Part shown: one piece after another, positions 59,732 through 64,000 of the stretch | Layout: every line of letters starts with the position of its first letter | How positions within the stretch are numbered: the first letter of the stretch is position 1 | The notes under the pieces: generated by a model | Told to the model about the DNA's origin: nothing | The model's database searches: none | What the model saw: only the letters and a program-made list of their open reading frames with translations | Translations under genes and position numbers: made by a program | Origin: Duganella sp. 1411 | GTDB lineage: Bacteria > Pseudomonadota > Gammaproteobacteria > Burkholderiales > Burkholderiaceae_D | NCBI RefSeq assembly: GCF_017833525.1 | Contig: NZ_JAFICD010000001.1 | Coordinates: 1,860,001 to 1,924,000 of the forward strand | Reading direction: 5' to 3' | DNA: 64,000 bases

Positions 59732-60480
59732 AGCGGCTCCAGGGCGATGGCCGCCAGTTGCGTGCCGCGCGGGATGATGGCGTAGTCGCAGGCGGCCATG
59801 AAGCGCGCGTCCGAGCGGCTGTCGCCGATGCCGAAGGTCAGCAACGGGCCATGCTCGGCGCGCAGGCGCTCGGTGACGTAGGCCACCGCGTGCGATTTGT
59901 TGAGCGCGTTGGGCAGCACGGCCAGGTTGTTGCCGTTGCGGTGGATGAAGTAATCGTGGCCGCGCGTCTCCAGCCACGGACGCACCACCTCGCGCTCGAT
60001 CGGTTCCAGCCGCTCGGCAACTTTGTCGGCGTCCTTGAAGACCAGGTAGAACGGAATCGAAAAATCCTCGATCACGCGGCAGCGCCCGCGCTGGCCGGCG
60101 CCGGCCACAAAGGCGTCGATCAGGCCGGCCAGCTCGGCCAGGCCGGCCTGCGCCGCCAGCATCAACGGGCGCATGCGCTCGAGCCAGGCGCGGTCGGCGC
60201 TGCCGTCGGGCAGCAGCACCACCCCGCCGTAGTTGATCACCGCGTAGCTGTTGAAGTTCAGCTTGACGCGGCTAAAGGCGTCCTGGTTGCGCGCCGTCGC
60301 CGGGATGACCGTCATGCCGTCGTCCATGAACTCGAACAGCGCGCGCTGGCCGGCGGTGGTGAACGAACAGGCGACGCCATCCTTGAGCACGGCGGCCGCT
60401 TGCAGGTCGTCGCGGCCGCCGCATTTTTCCAGCGATTGGAACAGCGTGTCGTCCAGGTCAGCGAACAGGAATTTCTTCAA
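59728..60480 (-). CDS. HAD-superfamily phosphatase of Ter operon
   Basis: A 250-residue HAD hydrolase. The catalytic motif I is DLDDTL (Asp8 and Asp10), motif III/IV is GIGDSRSD, and a cap domain of the Cof/sucrose-phosphatase (IIB) type lies between. The start is TTG at 60480, with GAGG six bases upstream; no ATG fits. It overlaps the PRTase gene by 23 bp. It probably removes a phosphate from the nucleotide-like intermediate. Confidence 0.87.
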   Translation of the reverse strand: MKKFLFADLDDTLFQSLEKCGGRDDLQAAAVLKDGVACSFTTAGQRALFEFMDDGMTVIPATARNQDAFSRVKLNFNSYAVINYGGVVLLPDGSADRAWLERMRPLMLAAQAGLAELAGLIDAFVAGAGQRGRCRVIEDFSIPFYLVFKDADKVAERLEPIEREVVRPWLETRGHDYFIHRNGNNLAVLPNALNKSHAVAYVTERLRAEHGPLLTFGIGDSRSDARFMAACDYAIIPRGTQLAAIALEPL

Positions 60481-61636
60481 TCAGGGCCTCACTCATAAAA
60501 TGGAACAGACGCGCCTTGAGCAGCGCGGCCAGCTCGAACAACGCGGCGCCGGGCGGCGTCTCGTGGCAGATGAACACATGGTCGTACTGGCCGGGGTGGA
60601 CGTTGTACAGGAAATTGGGGATGCCTTCGCCGTAGTTGTCGGCGAAGTCCAGCGCGTGCGCGACCGCGCCCCAGCGGCGGATCGGCGAGCGCGTGGTCGA
60701 CTGCACCGCCACCTCGACGCCGCCGCGCGCCAGCCCGGCGCCCAGCACATAGGCCGCATGCATGAATTCGCCCGTGCCCACCACCAGCACTTTCTGGCCG
60801 ATGCCGATACCGGCCGCCAGTCCCGCCACGAAGGCCGGCGGCAGGCGCAGCGGCCCGGTCAGGCCACGGCGGCCGAACGCCGCGCTGGCGCCGCGCTCGG
60901 CGTCGGCGTCGAAACGCTGGGCCGGCGCCGCGCCGGATGCGACCATGCCCGGCGTGAAACGATAGCTGCCATGCAAACACGCGCCCAAGGTCATCGGCAC
61001 GGCGCAGCGGCCCGCCAGCGATGCGGCGCCCTCTTCGCCCATGAAGTTGGTGATCACCGCCAAGTGCAGGTGCTCAAGGGTCGGTTGCACCTGGCGGCAG
61101 GCGTTCAGCAGATTGAGGAAGGTATTGCCGGTGCTGGCCTCGTCGTCGACCAGCACCAGCGAGCGCATGCCGGCGAACAGCGCGCGCTGCGCAGGGTCGG
61201 CCGGCCAATGCAGGAACTGGCGCGGCGCGTGGCTGTGCGCCTCCTCGAATTCGATCAGCGGCTCCCGGCCGACCCGGTAGCGGGTGGTGTGCAGGAACAG
61301 CGCCGGCTGCTCCGGATGGGCGCGTTGCCACGCCTCGAACATGCCCTGGCCCAGGCCGATGCCGGTTTCGGCCATCGAGATGAACACCACCGGTCCCGGC
61401 AGCTCCGGCATGCCGGCGGCCAAGTGCTCGTGGATCTCGGCCATGCGTTGCGGCGTTACCGGCCAGTGCTTGCCCAGCACCTTGCTCAGGAACAGGAAGC
61501 CGCGCTTGGCGTTGTCGCGCGCGGCGAACCCGAGCAGGCTGTCGGGGGCGAATGCGCTGTCGGTCACGCGCAGCTGCAAAGTGCCGGTCGGCAGCTCCAC
61601 CTCGACCGCGCCGGGGCATGGCGACGGCCCGTTCAT
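60458..61636 (-). CDS. Phosphoribosyltransferase with TRSP-type C-terminus (Ter operon)
   Basis: A 392-residue enzyme. The PRPP-binding loop VDDEASTGNT is at residues 163-172, preceded by SMAETGIGLGQGM. The C-terminal half (FVAGLAAGIGIGQKVLVVGTGEFMHAAYVLGAGLA) fits the TRSP domain found only in Ter-linked PRTases, and it includes GQYDHVFICHETPPGAA near the end. It overlaps the ATP-grasp gene (ATGA) and the HAD gene. Together with the StiP-type protein it gives the operon two different PRTases. Confidence 0.87.
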   Translation of the reverse strand: MNGPSPCPGAVEVELPTGTLQLRVTDSAFAPDSLLGFAARDNAKRGFLFLSKVLGKHWPVTPQRMAEIHEHLAAGMPELPGPVVFISMAETGIGLGQGMFEAWQRAHPEQPALFLHTTRYRVGREPLIEFEEAHSHAPRQFLHWPADPAQRALFAGMRSLVLVDDEASTGNTFLNLLNACRQVQPTLEHLHLAVITNFMGEEGAASLAGRCAVPMTLGACLHGSYRFTPGMVASGAAPAQRFDADAERGASAAFGRRGLTGPLRLPPAFVAGLAAGIGIGQKVLVVGTGEFMHAAYVLGAGLARGGVEVAVQSTTRSPIRRWGAVAHALDFADNYGEGIPNFLYNVHPGQYDHVFICHETPPGAALFELAALLKARLFHFMSEALIEEIPVR

Positions 61637-62664
61637 GGCAGCTCCACGGCCGTGCCCAGCTCGCCGACGCGCAGCCCGTCGCGCACCGGCGCCGGGGCCA
61701 GCCCCTGGTGCCCGTCAATGAACGCGCACAACGCCAGATACGGCAGGTTCGGTCCGGCCAGGCAGGCCATGCCGATGCCGCCCGAGGCGCGGGCGTTGAT
61801 TTCCAGCAGGCGCAGGCCGTCGCGGCCCTCGCGGAACTGTACGTTGAACATGCCGCTCAGGCCGAAATCGGCCGCCAGCTGTTCGCACGAGGCGATGATG
61901 TCGGCGCGCATGTCGATCAACTGGCCGTGGCCGGGCTGGGGCAGCTTCTTGCGCGCCACTGCGGCGACCAAGTGGCCGTCGGCGCCGACGCAATCGACGC
62001 TGTATTCGTGGCCGCCAAGATATTCCATCAGCAGCATCGTGCGGAACCGCTCCAGCTCGGCCAGGCCACGGCGCAAGTCGCCCAGGCCGATGCGGTAGCT
62101 GGACCCGGCCAGCAACAGCGCGGCGCTGCTGCGTTCCTCGTCGAGCACGCTGAAGCCAAGGCCGTAGACCGAGCGCGCCGGCTTGACGCACAGCGTCTCG
62201 TGCCGCGCGCGCAACTCGGCGTGGGCGGCGTCGAATTGGCCGATGTCGCTGAAGACGCGGAATTCCGGCGGCGGCGCCAGCGGCAGTTTGACGGTCGCGT
62301 AGAAGGCGGCCTTGTCGTCGATGAGCTCGAGCTTGTCCGGCGCGGCGGCGCTGAGTACGCGCACGCCGTGTTCCAGGAAACGCCCGCGCGCCGCGCTCAG
62401 CGCCGCCGCGTGCTTGGACGGCACGAAGACGTCGACCTTGTGCTCGCGGCAAAACGCCAGGCACCAGTCGACATAGTCGGACGCCGCCAGCCCGGTCGGC
62501 TCGACGTGGAACGCGTGCGCGGCGCCGGCCGCCGGCGAATGGGCGTGCGCGTGCGTGTAAATGGTATGGAAGCGGCCGTCCGCGTCGGCCTCGCGGACCA
62601 GCCTGATCACGGTGGCGATGGACGAAAACGCGCTGTTATACCAAATGCGCCAAACACGGGTCAT
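61633..62664 (-). CDS. ATP-grasp ligase of Ter operon
   Basis: A 343-residue ATP-grasp enzyme starting MTRVWRIWYNSAFSS with GAGGAG upstream. The central lid shows MLLMEYLGGHEYSVDCVG, and the C-terminal metal-binding segment EINARASGGIG holds Glu288 and Asn290. It is the first biosynthetic gene after terD, 170 bp downstream of it, with a strong hairpin between. It would form a peptide or amide bond, probably loading an amino acid onto the nucleoside-like intermediate. Confidence 0.88.
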   Translation of the reverse strand: MTRVWRIWYNSAFSSIATVIRLVREADADGRFHTIYTHAHAHSPAAGAAHAFHVEPTGLAASDYVDWCLAFCREHKVDVFVPSKHAAALSAARGRFLEHGVRVLSAAAPDKLELIDDKAAFYATVKLPLAPPPEFRVFSDIGQFDAAHAELRARHETLCVKPARSVYGLGFSVLDEERSSAALLLAGSSYRIGLGDLRRGLAELERFRTMLLMEYLGGHEYSVDCVGADGHLVAAVARKKLPQPGHGQLIDMRADIIASCEQLAADFGLSGMFNVQFREGRDGLRLLEINARASGGIGMACLAGPNLPYLALCAFIDGHQGLAPAPVRDGLRVGELGTAVELP

Positions 62665-62754
62665 AACGGCTCCTCGGCCAAAACGGGGTGTGGTCCCGCG
62701 CTCGGATAAATGCTCATGCCGTCCTCGTGTGATCAATGATGAAAAGTGCGCGCA

Positions 62755-62792
62755 CGTGCAAACCGGGAGACGACGGCCTCCCGGTTTGCACG
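62755..62792 (-). terminator. Strong hairpin between terD and the biosynthetic genes
   Basis: A perfect 15-bp stem (CGTGCAAACCGGGAG, 8-nt loop, CTCCCGGTTTGCACG). On the minus strand it is followed a little later by CTTTT. It lies after the terD stop and 90 bp before the ATP-grasp gene, so it may terminate most terD transcripts and allow partial read-through. Confidence 0.75.
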
Positions 62793-62834
62793 TTCGGCGC
62801 GCGACTGGCGCCGAGTCGAAACTATTACTAGGTG

Positions 62835-63410
62835 TTAAGCGTTGACGCCGAACGAGCGCGCCAGCGGACCGAGCCCGCCTTTGAAGCCCTGGCCCACGGC
62901 CCGGAATTTCCACTCGGCGCCGGCGCGATAGAGTTCGCCGAAGATCATCGCCGTTTCCACGGAGCTATCTTCGGACAGGTCGTAGCGGGTCAGTTCGGCA
63001 TTGCCGTTGGCGTTCAGGCAGCGGATGAAGGCCTTGCCGACCATGCCGAAGTTCTGCTTGCGGGCCTCGGCCTCGTGGATGGTCACGCAAAACGACACGC
63101 GGTCGATTTCGGCCGGCACACGGCTCAGGTCGACGGTCAGGGTCTCGTCGTCGCCCTCGCCGGCGCCGGTCCGGTTGTCGCCGTTGTGGACCACCGAACC
63201 GTCGCTCGACTTGAGGTTGTTGTAGAAGATGAAGTCGTTATCGCCGCGCACTTTGCCGTCGGCCTTGAGCATGAAGGCGCTGCCGTCGAGGTCGAATTCG
63301 GCGCCGTCGGTGGCGCGTGGGTCCCAGCCCAGGCCGATCACGACCTTGGTCAGGCCGGGTGCTTCTTTGCTGAGGTTGACGTTACCGCCTTTTTGCAAAC
63401 TGATCGCCAT
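62835..63410 (-). CDS. terD: TerD family stress protein
   Basis: A 191-residue TerD protein, the usual length. It begins [20 protein letters not shown], with [28 protein letters not shown], then [19 protein letters not shown], and ends [17 protein letters not shown], all TerD hallmarks. The acidic DLDGS and GEGDDE loops provide calcium ligands. AGGAGA precedes the ATG. It is the first gene of the Ter operon, and a hairpin after it suggests it is expressed more than the following genes. TerC and TerB are absent from the window. Confidence 0.95.
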   Translation of the reverse strand: MAISLQKGGNVNLSKEAPGLTKVVIGLGWDPRATDGAEFDLDGSAFMLKADGKVRGDNDFIFYNNLKSSDGSVVHNGDNRTGAGEGDDETLTVDLSRVPAEIDRVSFCVTIHEAEARKQNFGMVGKAFIRCLNANGNAELTRYDLSEDSSVETAMIFGELYRAGAEWKFRAVGQGFKGGLGPLARSFGVNA

Positions 63411-63492
63411 ACTGGTCTCCTGTTTAAAGTTCCGAGAATCAACACTGGCCCATCGGCACACTGCCGGCGGACACCTTTAAATTTCATCCCAA

Positions 63493-63522
63493 AGTATGTG
63501 GCGACATTTGCGCGAAAATCAA
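63493..63522 (-). promoter_or_regulatory. Possible promoter of the Ter operon
   Basis: On the minus strand, TTGATT (63517-63522) and CATACT (63493-63498) are spaced by 18 bp, about 80 bp before the terD ATG. The -10 matches TATAAT only 4 of 6. Confidence 0.35.
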
Positions 63523-63543
63523 TACTGCCTGAATAGAATCTTT

Positions 63544-64000
63544 CTATGACGAGTGGCTACAGGAGGGATAATCCGTGTCGAACCAGCCGTCCGGTTTGCA
63601 TTTTCCCGCCAGCAATGACTGGATCCGCGCCACCCGCTCGGCCAGTTCGGCCGGGTGCGTCACGGGATGATATTGATTGGGCGCCTTGATCATCGCCACC
63701 AGGCCGATGAATTCGTCCTCGCTGGCCTCGTCCAGCGGCTTGCCCAGATAAGTCTCGGCCGCCATCGGCAAGCCGGTGATTTGCTTGCCGTCATTGCTGC
63801 CCATGTAGACCTCGGCCACATACAAGGCCAACTGCTCGCGCTTGGGCAGCTTGGCGTTCAACACCAATGCCAGCACATCGCGGCCGAGGTCGACCTTTTT
63901 GCAGCAGTCAAACACCCGGCTGTAAAAGCGTTGCAGCACCCCGGAGACGCCGGGCAGCGGCCGCTCGGAAAAATACAGATCGCGCGCGACTGCCGATGTG
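63544..64000 (-). CDS. GT51 peptidoglycan transglycosylase (5' part outside window)
   Basis: The C-terminal ~150 residues of a biosynthetic peptidoglycan glycosyltransferase; the frame is open to the window edge. Visible features: LPKREQLALYVAEVYMGSNDG (GT51 motif with Glu and Tyr), a GLPMAAETYLGKPLDEASEDEFIGLVAMIKAPNQYHP segment (seen in overlapping parts), which is the AA--YFGK/APN-YNP part of the family. It has no C-terminal transpeptidase domain and ends DTDYPSC, so it is monofunctional (MtgA-like) or a shortened variant. The gene lies upstream of the Ter operon on the same strand, but a promoter for terD probably separates them. Confidence 0.8.
   Translation of the reverse strand, partial: TSAVARDLYFSERPLPGVSGVLQRFYSRVFDCCKKVDLGRDVLALVLNAKLPKREQLALYVAEVYMGSNDGKQITGLPMAAETYLGKPLDEASEDEFIGLVAMIKAPNQYHPVTHPAELAERVARIQSLLAGKCKPDGWFDTDYPSCSHSS

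Noticed and set aside
62665..62834. Riboswitch in the terD downstream gap
   Set aside because: The gap shows one simple hairpin without any conserved riboswitch core; a terminator or attenuator explains it.

Overview
The window is high-GC (clearly above 60%), gene-dense bacterial chromosome. Dense TonB-dependent receptors, an Fnr/Anr-type regulator with an Fnr-like box, Fur-type and LacI-type operators, and the protein style of the enzymes suggest a betaproteobacterium, probably Oxalobacteraceae (Massilia/Duganella/Janthinobacterium group). That placement is an inference. I see no rRNA, tRNA, CRISPR array, prophage or intact insertion sequence.

Layout. 1-467: end of a hydroxyacid dehydrogenase. 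563-3877 (-): metal/siderophore uptake operon (TonB receptor, DUF4198 protein, small periplasmic protein). 4098-13695: amine/opine-type catabolic block, with an aldehyde dehydrogenase (-) divergent from PuuB-like oxidase, two Dpp/Opp permeases, a fused double ATPase and a three-subunit FAD/[2Fe-2S] dehydrogenase; no substrate-binding protein is encoded there. 13834-19076: two copies of a module made of a 60-aa DUF3606-like gene convergent with a TonB receptor. 19249-28216 (-): polysaccharide/gluconate locus (esterase, GH55-like beta-helix protein fused to an SMP-30/gluconolactonase-like domain, GntP permease, large TonB receptor, gluconokinase), preceded by two near-identical LacI/GntR-type operators exactly 100 bp apart.

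28531-34290: small protein, TetR/lipoprotein pair, siderophore-interacting protein/MarR pair, a TIMP/NTR-like secreted protein, a repeat patch and a two-gene ABC system. 34321-40315 (-): complete RND efflux operon. 40548-43996 (+): SDR, orphan SdhB, Fnr-type regulator, universal stress protein. 44176-50948 (-): SDR and its TetR, GntR/FCD regulator, alpha/beta hydrolase-MarR operon, secreted GH2 enzyme. 51110-56366: hybrid histidine kinase, small Gly/Ser/Lys protein, hemerythrin, LysR divergent from a D-threonine-aldolase-like enzyme.

56516-63410 (-) is the most interesting region: a seven-gene, mostly overlapping Ter operon (TerD, ATP-grasp, PRTase, HAD phosphatase, StiP-type PRTase, CitE-like lyase, TerA-like). 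It matches the Ter-associated module that comparative genomics has predicted to make a nucleoside-like metabolite. A strong hairpin separates terD from the biosynthetic genes. The window ends inside a GT51 transglycosylase gene.

A family of REP-like palindromes (core GTAGGGCGGATTAG / CTAATCCGCCCTAC) occurs five times, four of them between convergent genes. Several regulator/target pairs (TetR-SDR, MarR-hydrolase, TetR-lipoprotein, Fnr) have visible palindromic operators.
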